From positions 1 to 14,109 of the forward strand of contig JAAAUF010001016.1 of assembly GCA_015499985.1 (NCBI GenBank): a stretch of DNA of 14,109 nucleotides, read 5' to 3'. Below are positions 1-8,187 of the stretch, piece by piece. The position numbers and the translations under genes were made by a program. Source of the DNA: Haplosporangium gracile (Eukaryota > Mortierellomycota > Mortierellomycetes > Mortierellales > Mortierellaceae). Below the pieces are notes generated by a model. The model saw only the letters and a program-made list of their open reading frames with translations, had not been told where the DNA came from and did not search any database. The first letter of the stretch is position 1. Every line of letters begins with the position of its first letter.

Positions 1-139
1 TTTTTTTTGGCAGATCGGACAGTCAACAAAACCTAGCGGACACCAATCTGGCGCTGTTTGTTATTTTTTTTCTTTATCTCTAACCCGCCTACTTCTATTT
101 GTCATCTTTTGTCATATTTCTGCCTTTTTCTCCGAATAG
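1..139 (+). other. Probable intron sequence (3' end) of the transporter gene
   Basis: The stretch is T-rich and ends in a TAG acceptor (137-139), with TCTAACC near 77-83 as a plausible branch site. Downstream reading becomes clearly transporter-like only after 140. A second acceptor-like TTTGGCAG ends at 13, so a small 42-nt exon (14-55) between two introns is possible: it would be in phase with the exon at 140 through a split Leu codon. Its predicted peptide has no family similarity that I can recognise. Confidence 0.5.
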
Positions 140-1190
140 TCGCAATCGTCTCAGAGAGTACCCCGATGTTGCTGCTGCTGCCTTCGGTCTCCCTGGCCGC
201 ATTATTGTCACCTTCTTCTACAACTCGATCGCCTTGGGAGGTCCCGTTCTCTACTTGATTTTGACTGGAACCAACATCCACGACCTCGCCTCGTCTGTCG
301 GAAGCACCGTCACCTTGAAGCAGTGGATCATGATCGCCGCCGCCATCATGGTCGTTCCCATCATTCTCACTAAGACCATGCGTGAGGTCGCCTTCCTCTC
401 GATTTTTGGCGCTCTCTCGACTGCCATCGTTGTCTTCATCGTCATGATTGCTGCCATCATTGACTCCAAGAACTTGGACACCGTCACCTATCCCGACGGC
501 ACCACCGGACCCATTCTCCACGACGTCGCCATCCCCCGCAACCTGCCCATCGCCCTCGCCACTTTTGCTTTCTCGTACGGAGGCAACGTTATCTTCCCTC
601 ACGTCGAGGAGTCGATGAAGAACAAGCGCGCCTGGAACAAGATCATTCTCTGGGGAATATTGACCGTCACTGTCCTTTACGTTCTCTGCTCTACCACTGG
701 ATATGCTGTCTACGGAAACATTGTCAAGTCGCCTATCTACTTGAACTTACCCGGAGGTGCCACCCGCACGATCTCGACCATCATCATCACCCTCCATGTC
801 CTCTTGGCCATCCCCCTCTTCATGACCACCTTCAACCTCCAGATCGAGTCTGCCTTGAAGCTCGAGTCCCGTGGCTTCTCTACCAAGCTCGAGTGGCTCT
901 ACCGCGCCATCATTCGCACCCTCTCCATGATCTTGGTCGCCACCATCGCCCTCTTCTTCCCTTACTTTGGACAGATGATGTCTCTCCTCGGAGCCCTCAG
1001 TGACGGCATGTTGACCTTTGTCTTCCCCCTCGTCTTCTACTTGAAGCTCTATGGCATCAGGAAGGTCGGCATGTTCGAGTTGATCATCATGGCCCTCATC
1101 ATCATCGTTGGTACCGCCGGAGCTGCCATTGGAACCGTTGATGCCATCAAGGAATTGGCCAAGGCCTACCGTGGCGAGCTCGACAACTAA
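140..1190 (+). CDS. Amino acid transporter, AAAP family (3' part, N-terminus outside window)
   Basis: This is a membrane permease of the amino acid/auxin permease family (Aa_trans fold), expected to move amino acids by proton coupling across the plasma or vacuolar membrane. About 350 codons are visible, ending in TAA at 1188-1190. The reading frame becomes transporter-like at REYPDVAAAAFGLPGR, just after a TAG acceptor at 137-139 preceded by a T-rich tract with a CTAAC-like branch site. Nine hydrophobic segments follow. The loop FSYGGNVIFPHVEESMKNK matches the family's characteristic YGG..FP.V..SMKN stretch. AAAP proteins usually have about 11 membrane spans, so about two N-terminal spans are missing to the left. 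A further 42-nt exon at 14-55 (after CAG at 11-13, donor GTTTGT) would join in phase, but its peptide does not look like the family, so I leave it out. Substrate and exact membrane cannot be told. Confidence 0.88.
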
Positions 1191-1553
1191 TTGGGCATCT
1201 CTCTTTCTCTCAACAACACTCCAAGAAACTTCAACACGTTTCTAATACCCGCTGCACTGGACTTGTCGTCCTCTCAACTGCCACCTAGTCATTTAATTGT
1301 TCATTTTATTTAGTTGTAGCTTCATTCCTTTTTTTTGTTTCATACCTTGCATTGTATTTTTTCATTCATACATACTATTTGCATTCAAGCAGTGGACAAA
1401 GGTCTAGTGTAGTACCCCCTTTTCATCATTCAACATGATAATAACCATGTACAAATACAAAGTAATCTTTTTCAGCACACACTCATCTTGCCTCTCTATG
1501 TAATTATATTACTCTCTCCTCCAAAGACTGAGAAATGAAAACAAAAACAAGAA

Positions 1554-1626
1554 AATGATTAACAAGTGATCGTCATGGATTGGGCTCTTGTGTGATAGAA
1601 ACAATTAAGGTCGCTTGTTGATCATT
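1554..1626. repeat. 18-bp imperfect inverted repeat (hairpin)
   Basis: The left arm 1554-1571 and right arm 1609-1626 are inverted copies separated by 37 bases. Fifteen positions pair by Watson-Crick rules. The other three pair a T in the left arm with a G in the right, so an RNA of the plus strand could form an unbroken 18-bp stem. The repeat lies about 365 bases downstream of the transporter stop codon. It could be a 3' UTR hairpin, the remains of a small mobile element, or chance in AT-rich DNA. Confidence 0.6.
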
Positions 1627-1998
1627 GATCAGACGGAATATTCCTGGAGAATGCATGAAAATGAGTCTATTATTTGCATATCCGTTTCTTTCATTGCTTG
1701 TGCCTTTTTTTATTTTTTATTTTTATTTTTTTTCTCAATTGATGTTTGGAATAATCATTGAAACAAAAGCCAAGGTTGGGGTGGTAAAAAGCAGTCTTTT
1801 TTGTATCCGCCAATCCAAAAAATCCAAATAAAACATTTAGTTTTGTGCATTTTTACCAAAGTCCACCTTTATTCCCCTATCCCCATGATTTCAAACACAC
1901 ATAAGGAACTGTTTACTGCTCACAATTTTAACAGAAAGTGACGGTATGTATAAATATGACTGCTACCCCCGGACCCCATTCTGTTTCCTTAACAATCC

Positions 1999-2023
1999 GG
2001 TGCCTGTCACTTACACAGGTACC
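1999..2023. repeat. 9-bp stem-loop in a GC-richer island
   Basis: GGTGCCTGT (1999-2007) can pair with ACAGGTACC (2015-2023) around a 7-base loop; eight pairs are Watson-Crick and one is a G-T wobble. The stem lies inside a GC-richer patch (about 1946-2160) that contrasts with the AT-rich flanks, and a TATAAATA string lies at 1949-1956. No tRNA B box or other named RNA family is visible. Confidence 0.5.
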
Positions 2024-2465
2024 CTAGGGAGATATAAGTTGTCGCTTGGCCTTTCTGTGGCTTTGCCTCCGTTCCCCTCTTTTATAGCAAGCAAGACTCC
2101 TCGAAAGGGAGAGAGTTTTTCTGCGGAATGCCCAGAGGTCAGCCGGGGCCTTCCTTCCTGAAAACTCTGAAAGTTCTTTTAATCACTATCAATCATAATT
2201 CATTTTTTATTTTTTTTATTTTTGTTGTTGTTGCTGTTTTGTCGTTCGTTATCTTGATTGGGCGAATAAAAAGCGTGAGAGGGTGGGAGTGAGGTGCAAT
2301 GTCTATTTCCCTGCCATATAGGAAGTAGCCGACTGTTTGGTCACCATTCCCATGCTCTTTCTCCATGTTTGTCTCCCTTTGTTTCTCACTACATTCATTT
2401 TCACCTTCTCCTTTTTGCCGCCACTACCACTCTTTTTTATTGATCCTTTGTTGCTCTTCGCGCAG

Positions 2466-4082
2466 GTTTGCCCAAAGACCGACCGAGCTTGTTGTTCCTT
2501 AACTTGCCAGAACCGTCTGAGATACAGGAACCTCCCAGCACTGCTGACAAGGCGCTTGAGAAGATTCATGGCCTAGCTGTTCCTTTGATACCCCTTTTCG
2601 GTGTTTCTGAGTGTGGAAAAACGAGGACGGCTACCGGGATGCTCTCCAAAAGCTGGAGTTTCTATTTCAACGCAAGCGACACGGATTGGGGCTCCGGTGA
2701 TCTCCTCCACTTTACTGAGATGGTCCAACAAAGGAACCGATACGGACCTGGGAATTCAGCGAGCAGCGCTCACGTTCACATCCTGGCGCAGGCTCTTATT
2801 CTTACTCGTGTCGTAATTTTGCATCACTGCCTCAAGATTGCGGAACGAGAAGGAGGGGCATTTACTTGCAAACACTGGCTGCTTTTGCAAGTTGGTTTTC
2901 GCACGATGAATGTCATGGACTTGTTTACCGTGCTGTTCACGTCGATTACACATGTGATCCGCCGTAACTCTATGGACATCACGACTATGAGCGCCTTCGT
3001 CCAAGAATGACTCTCCAGCCTTCGCCAGCGCCTTCTAAAACTCACGTCGAACGCGCCTTTCCAACGCTTTGGTTATAAGATCCTTCTGGTGATTGACGAA
3101 GCGTAAAATTTTGGCGAGAAGGAATACGGAACCCTCCCTTCGCAACAAACACCTTCGGAAGCTGAACGACAAGCCAGAGCTACCTCTCTTGATGACTACA
3201 AGCGACCAATACCCTCCCCCTTGGTTCACACTTTGTTGGGCGAGTCATGGGCCAAACAAGGATGACAATTCTGGATGAACCATTTGCATTGCATGCTGCG
3301 GTGAACTATTTCCGCAAGGATGATCTCGACTTTCACAGTGCGATCTGTAACTTGTTCAGTTTGTCACCAAACGCGTCCGTCCTTGGGTTCTCATGGGAGT
3401 TGGCAGTTCTGTCTAGCCTAGTCTACATTTTCCACAACAAGGTCCCGTCTGATACGACTCTAGTCCCCTCGATGGCGCAGCGTTGTGGCAATGGCCTTTT
3501 AGTATGGCGCTGAGCGAGTTTCTGGAGGCGTACGTCGAGAATGGCCTACGCTCACTCAAAGATGGAAAGCAGGTTCCAGCGTTTTACCGTCCTGCCGAGA
3601 TGCCCTCAGGACCCGACATTGTGTTTGTTCTCCAATTTGACAACCATGGCTTCTGTCCCGTGTTCATTCAACTGAAGCTGCTGGTTACCATGAACAAACT
3701 GCAAACCCAGCGTGCGTTCACAACGGTCGAGTCTGATGCGGTTCAAGGCCATCTCGGAGAGACCATGCTCCGGACGTTTTGTACCGTTTCTCCTCAACGG
3801 TTTCTTGGTGTTGTCATTGCTTATCCGGCTAGGCTGACGGGCGTTGAGGGCTTATTTCCCACGATTAGAAGAAGTGAGCGAATTCTCGCAGCGCAAGGAG
3901 AACTGACCCTCCCCCCCCCAGTGCATTTCGCTCAGAATCGACAAGAATAACATACACAGCCTCTTCCCAAAACGACATATGAAGGCATTGGATTTTAAAT
4001 AAAGGGCATTAAGCGAGAGCTGGAGCAGGACAACGATGATCTGGCAGATGGGCATGCATCGAAACAACGTCGGCACCAGCTA
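2466..4082 (+). pseudogene. Crinkler (CRN)-like NTPase/nuclease effector remnant, multiply disrupted
   Basis: This is a decayed gene of the Crinkler-type family. Intact members are modular proteins combining a ubiquitin-like header, a P-loop NTPase and often a REase-fold nuclease; several act in host nuclei. Coding similarity starts after an acceptor-like GCGCAG at 2465. Frame 2 carries a Walker A motif GVSECGKT (2600-2623), the family stretch WSFYFNASDTDWGSGDLL, and a Walker B-like ILLVIDE (3080-3100). It is broken by TGA (3008-3010), TAA (3104-3106) and TGA (3263-3265). Similarity resumes in frame 1 near 3264 (ILDEPFALHAAVNYF), apparently after loss of an internal segment. It moves to frame 3 near 3490, where SGPDIVF and PVFIQLKL form a PD...QxK core (3612-3677). 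It then shifts at a C9 run (3911-3919) to frame 1, stops at 4000-4002, and continues in frame 3 with a charged, basic tail from 4005. That last frame stays open to 4127. The header exon is not seen. Family assignment is from recalled motifs, not a search. Confidence 0.72.
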
Positions 4083-4862
4083 AAATCGCCCTTATGTTTC
4101 CTTGCAGCGCATCATGAGATGAAATAAAGAGTTCGCGTTTTTTTCCCCATCGATTTTGCCCATCACTCTCACGTCCATTATTTCCATGCCCTTTCCTTGT
4201 CACCTTCGTCACTACCTCCTTCATTTTCTCTTCATCCACCTCCTTTTCTTTTCATTCCTCGTCTTTCCACACCCCTCGGCTTTTTTATCTCTCATTCTAT
4301 TCGATGGTTCGCAACACCATGATCCACAACCACCTAGGCCCTATTCTGTGTACACAAGCGACGTACTAAAGAACAGCAATCTCAAATATCAAAGAAATCA
4401 AAGGCGAATGGTACCTCGCCTAGAGATGAGTAATAAATCTAGAAAGTCGAAGAACTTTCTCATTGCATGCTTTTCAACTGATCTAACCCCTATTCTTGCT
4501 GCCCTTTCTACCAATGCCTTCTTGTCTTTAAGTATTTTTCGTTCACCATGGCTAAGATTTTCCCTTTCAAACCTGTCACAATTTCCTCTTTCTACCACTA
4601 AGACCTTTCCTTCCATCACAATTATTTCTCGTTTTTACACTCCTTTCCCTGTCTATCAACAATATACACAACTGTCAATAGTATCCATTGCACGCGCCAA
4701 AACGACATGCCTTTTATCAACTCATAAGGTTAGCCTTTGCTTGGAAGACTCGACTCTGACTTGGATCTCCTGATAGTGCTCTGCGGTCAAGAGACATGCA
4801 CACTCAACTTCTACCTTTTGTCATAATCTATGAGTTTGCAGGAATATATTTTGCACAAACTC

Positions 4863-4880
4863 ATTGGCTTAAAGGCCAAT
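4863..4880. repeat. 6-bp stem-loop ATTGGC/GCCAAT
   Basis: ATTGGC (4863-4868) and GCCAAT (4875-4880) are exact inverted copies around a 6-base loop. Each arm contains a CCAAT core on one strand. It lies about 190 bases past the monooxygenase stop, near its likely poly(A) site. Confidence 0.4.
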
Positions 4881-4891
4881 TAATTCATTCT

Positions 4892-4897
4892 TTTATT
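4892..4897 (-). promoter_or_regulatory. Candidate poly(A) signal of the monooxygenase gene
   Basis: TTTATT on the plus strand is AATAAA on the minus strand. It lies about 175 bases downstream of the monooxygenase stop codon. It is the clearest canonical hexamer in the right position. Confidence 0.45.
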
Positions 4898-4982
4898 CAT
4901 TTTCTTGGTCTTGTGATACATCCTACATATGAAAAGTTTTAAAATGCAAGCATTGAACGCATTACATGACCAAGAAACTGAA
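4896..4982. repeat. 18-bp inverted repeat flanking a 51-base loop
   Basis: Arms 4896-4913 and 4965-4982 match as inverted copies at 16 of 18 positions (core TTTCTTGGTC). They lie downstream of the minus-strand monooxygenase and overlap its likely poly(A) signal at 4892-4897. They could form a 3'-end RNA hairpin or be a remnant of a short mobile element. Confidence 0.5.
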
Positions 4983-5071
4983 TAAAAAGAGAAGGTAGTA
5001 GTCATAAAAAAAATGGACGAAGGCAGACATGAGAAATCAAATAATCAACGCCATGGACCATGTATTCTTAT

Positions 5072-6754
5072 CTACCACCAGGCCTTATAGAGACCTCGAT
5101 CCTCGATGGCAGGGAGAAAGGAGAGCTGTGGGCGATGGCGCATGACAACGTTGGTTATAGACTTGATGCACCATTGAGGCATCCATTTTAGAGAGATTTT
5201 GCGGACCCATTGTGCAATGGCACCCTTGGAGTCGATAAAGTAGCCAAAGAGCCTAGACCCGATGACTGCCTTACGGGCCGTGCCTGATCGCTCGCGGTGG
5301 TAGGTCTTGAACGCGTTTTCGAAATCTATGGTGGAGGGCCTTTCATTCAGGCTGTGGAGAAGGTCAACGAGACATTGACCATCCAACATGGCCTGGATGG
5401 CACCTTGACCAGCAAAAGGAAGGACCTGCTGGTCAAATAATGCAAATATCAGAGGACATATGTGTTAGAGTACAAGGTCCATTGGACTCCTTTGAGTCAG
5501 GCCCACTGTCAGCATAAACAAAGATACACTTTAACGACTCTTACCTTGTGACAGGCTATACCAATGAAAGGGTAACCATGCACAAAAAGACAGAACAGGT
5601 ATGAAACAGTTAATTATCTGTCACCCTAATTCATGCATACGAACAATAGCGTAGGCACTACACATAAACAAAGAGAGGCGCTTACCGTCGCCCAAGAGCA
5701 CAACGCGCTTGGTGTGCCATGTCTCAAAGTACTTTTCCTCGAGAACAACAGACGAGATGAGCTCCTTGGGAGTCGAACCAATAATGTCACCAACGGTGCA
5801 GCCAAATGCGGTGGGAAGATGGCGAATGTCGTCCAACATGGTGTTAGCCTTGTTGGGACCCCACTCCCAGAACCTACTCACGCCAGTAGAGAGGTTTGTG
5901 CACGGGTTGGGCTCGATCTCACCGCCGTAACACCACGAGATTCTGTTACCCTTGATAGGTGCCAACCAAATCTGGATAAGTAAAGATGAGTAAGAAAGGT
6001 GATATGGTCAGGGATCAACTTGTAAAATTTATATTCAGTACGCGTCAAAAAAAATAATGAAGAAAGGGTGCTTATTTACCGAGTAACGGGTGTTGCGAAA
6101 GAGCATGAGTTGGAACCAAGAGTGCTTGTCGTCTATAGCTGGAACGATGGCCGGGTCAAGGGCCTTGGATACGCCGAGAATACTCAAATGAGTGAGCTTT
6201 AAGGGCTCCTGGTCGTTTGCGGGGAGTCTGTTCTGCTGCTTCAAACGGTGGTATATGCTTTCGCGCACACCACTGTAAGCACCATCGGCTCCAACAAGAA
6301 TATCGCTTTTGAACTGAGAACCATCGTCGCAAATACAAGTGACCCCAGTATCGTCTTCAACAAGGTCAACGACTTGTTTTCGGAGCCTGATCTTGCTGGC
6401 AGGAACGCGGGACTTGAGGAGCTCAAAGAGGGCAGGGCGAGCCATAACATAGGCATAGTAGCCGTAGTGCTTCTCGCCAAAAGAAAAGTCGATTTTACCA
6501 ATGGGAGAGAGGTCGTCGTGTTGGATGTTGAAGCCAGCGATAGGCTTTGCAATTTTTTGAATGTCATTCCAGAGGTCGAGTTGCTCTAAGAGTCGAAGGG
6601 CACATGCGTTGAGGGCTATGGTGCTGCCGAGTGTTTTGTGGAATGATGAGCGCTCGAGAATGATGTAGTCGATATTCGCAGTGTCCAGCATGATGGCCAA
6701 CGTGAGGCCACCAATGCCGCCGCCGGCAATGGTTACACGCATTTGAGGAACCAT
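5072..6754 (-). CDS. FAD-dependent monooxygenase (aromatic-ring hydroxylase type)
   Basis: This is a flavoprotein hydroxylase of the FAD_binding_3 type: it uses FAD, NAD(P)H and oxygen to hydroxylate an unknown, probably aromatic or prenylated, substrate. Four exons join in phase: 6080-6754, 5686-5971, 5545-5555 and 5072-5425, giving 441 residues ending in TAG at 5072-5074. All introns are GT..AG, of 108, 130 and 119 nt. Near the N-terminus lies the dinucleotide-binding GGGIGG (residues 11-16), with E34 (IILERS) for the FAD ribose. R106 lies in MARPALF, and the DG motif DILVGADGAYSGVR is at about 151-164. The GD motif GDACHKVLPFAGQGA is at about 319-333, reconstituted only after splicing an 11-nt exon. 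There is no signal peptide. I chose the ATG at 6754; a second ATG at codon 5 is possible. Sequence resembles fungal kynurenine/zeaxanthin-type monooxygenases in general layout, but substrate cannot be assigned. The gene is divergent from the myosin and has no pathway partner here. Confidence 0.92.
5545..5555 (-). other. 11-nt micro-exon of the monooxygenase gene
   Basis: Read on the minus strand, CCTGTCACAAG lies between a TAG acceptor (5556-5558) and a GTAAGA donor (from 5544). The upstream exon ends GAC G, so the join gives GAC GCC TGT CAC AAG, coding D-A-C-H-K. This completes the FAD-binding GD motif, and the next exon starts GTC CTT CCT TTT GCT GGT, coding V-L-P-F-A-G. Skipping it would shift the frame and remove the motif's Cys-His-Lys. 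Confidence 0.88.
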
Positions 6755-6791
6755 AAATGCGATATTGTGTGAATGCAGTCGTGAGGGGACT

Positions 6792-6841
6792 GAAGAGAGA
6801 GTGAGGAGTGAAGAGAGAGTGAGGAGTGAAGAGAGAGTGGG
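6792..6841. repeat. 18-bp tandem repeat, 2.7 copies
   Basis: The unit GAAGAGAGAGTGAGGAGT occurs at 6792-6809 and 6810-6827 without mismatch, and its first 12 bases recur at 6828-6839. It begins 37 bases upstream of the monooxygenase ATG, so it probably lies in the 5' UTR or core promoter and is CT-rich in the transcript sense. Confidence 0.85.
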
Positions 6842-7596
6842 AAGGATAGAAAAGTCGATGGGAGCTAAAGGTAGGTAATTATTGAATGAAATGATTTTGA
6901 AAAGTGAAGGAGTAAGAAATGACTGAGAGGGAGGGTGATAAAAATTAACTATGGAATGGATCTGAAAGAAAAAAAAAGATGAGAAAGAAATATTTGCTGA
7001 GATGGTTCTTATAAGAGACTTTTTGGAGGGAAAGGCGTGTCATGGGGCGACAGATGAGAAAGCAGACGGTCGGTAAGCAGGCCTCCTAGGAAACTCTTTT
7101 CTGTTGTCCAGAGAATAAAGAGAACGTCATTACCATAAAAGGGTAACTCTTTGTAGGATGTGCACTGAATGAAAGGACCAATGGCATCGCGTTATGCACA
7201 TACCTTTGAATTTCAGCATGGACCTCGCTTACAATTGAACTTTTTAATGCGATAATGAACATGAGATGCAGACACAGGTGCTGAAACAGAGAGGTGATAA
7301 AGTACAAAGAGAACGCTGGTTTGAGGGCGAACAAAGGCGGCTCTACAATAGCGATATCAGAAAAAAAATGAATGGAGGGGCAACCATCATGGTCATTATT
7401 CATTTTGTTTTTTGACCTTAAATAATGAGCACCAGAGGCTATCACTAACATGTCAAATACACAACCATGTGCTACCGAGCTACTGTCCTACTCAATATTG
7501 GAGGCTTTCGGTAAGCTGATGCAGTACTCAAGAAAAGAGAAGAAAAAATAGCCCAATGCAGCCGCCTAACAAACACTCGAGGGCTCTTGTAACGGA

Positions 7597-7600
<4 letters not shown>

Positions 7601-7640
<40 letters not shown>
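7601..7640. repeat. (GA)20 microsatellite
   Basis: Forty bases of uninterrupted GA dinucleotides lie mid-way between two divergent genes. Such tracts vary in length between strains and can act as nucleosome-depleted promoter elements. Confidence 0.95.
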
Positions 7641-7643
<3 letters not shown>

Positions 7644-8175
7644 TTTGGTAATTGACGCCTTCTCACAAAGTCAATTGATATCTATAGGTCGAGTTCTTAG
7701 GTTCATAAGCGTCCTCTTGCCATCTTTGGGAGCTAAAGCGCCAGCTTGCTATCTAGAACTGACAAAAAGGTAAGTGCATAGTTATATTAGCATTGCGATC
7801 ATTGTTCTTGGAATAGCTAGCTATATTGCACGACATCTCTGCTGGTTACCCCTGGATCCGTTTTTTGGTGGGCGATAGAGCGGGGAGACCGGCTGGCCAA
7901 TGAGGTGGCAAATTGAGAGACAATCAGGGGAAGGGAGGTGCCGGATTCTCTATCACCCGGGGGAAATCAGATCAAGTTGATCACACTAGTACGCCAATGC
8001 ATTGGTAGTGGCTTGGTGCAGTATTGGAGGGTGGCAGGGAGGGTGATTGCATTAGGGGCGAGTAGCGAGTGGAGTGGAGAGTAAGGGCACAGTGAACGGA
8101 CACAGAAGAAAAAAGTTGTGTCGTTTAGTGGGCCGTAGTGGGCTTTTGGATCTTGTGCCTGAGAAAGAGCACGCG

Positions 8176-8187
8176 TTAAATATATTT
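8176..8187 (+). promoter_or_regulatory. Possible TATA-like element upstream of myosin
   Basis: TTAAATATATTT lies about 345 bases before the myosin start codon and just before a run of CT-rich tracts typical of highly expressed fungal genes. No transcription start is visible, so the role is a guess. Confidence 0.25.

Larger units (their letters stand above)
1191..2465. other. Spacer and transporter 3' UTR, no convincing gene
   Basis: The first few hundred bases are T-rich, as expected of a fungal 3' UTR, with no canonical AATAAA close to the transporter stop; the first clear one is at 1827-1832. The short open frames at 1625-1831 and 1946-2161 have no recognisable protein signature. The stretch contains an 18-bp inverted repeat (1554-1626), a GC-richer island at about 1946-2160, and a T-rich run at about 2200-2245. 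The final 160 bases are pyrimidine-rich and end in GCGCAG, which reads as an intron acceptor for the CRN-like remnant that follows. Confidence 0.6.
4128..5071. other. Gene-poor spacer
   Basis: A frame stays open on the plus strand from 4156 to 4773, but its product is dominated by Ser, Leu, Phe and Pro, as pyrimidine-rich DNA gives without selection, and it shows no domain. I do not call it a gene. The right end (about 4860-5071) should be the 3' UTR of the minus-strand monooxygenase: TTTATT at 4892-4897 reads AATAAA on the minus strand and is a plausible poly(A) signal. Two inverted repeats are found there. An AATAAA on the plus strand at 4123-4128 could have served the CRN-like remnant. Confidence 0.55.

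Noticed and set aside
102..602. Minus-strand open frame opposite the transporter
   Set aside because: Asp-, Gly- and Val-rich product mirrors the codon usage of the transporter on the other strand; a shadow frame.
4081..4127. Extension of the CRN-like remnant to the TAA at 4125-4127
   Set aside because: The frame stays open but the sequence after about 4082 no longer looks like the family's charged tail, so the end was set earlier.
4156..4773. Open frame of 205 codons on the plus strand
   Set aside because: The sequence is pyrimidine-rich, which makes stops rare. The product is dominated by Ser, Leu, Phe and Pro, with no domain, and the frame starts within a CT-rich tract.
7086..7451. Minus-strand open frame of 121 codons
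   Set aside because: No recognisable motif, no fitting splice sites, and weak start context; it looks like chance.
7813..7824. Perfect 12-bp palindrome ATAGCTAGCTAT
   Set aside because: Short enough to occur by chance in a window of this size, with no second copy or known factor match.
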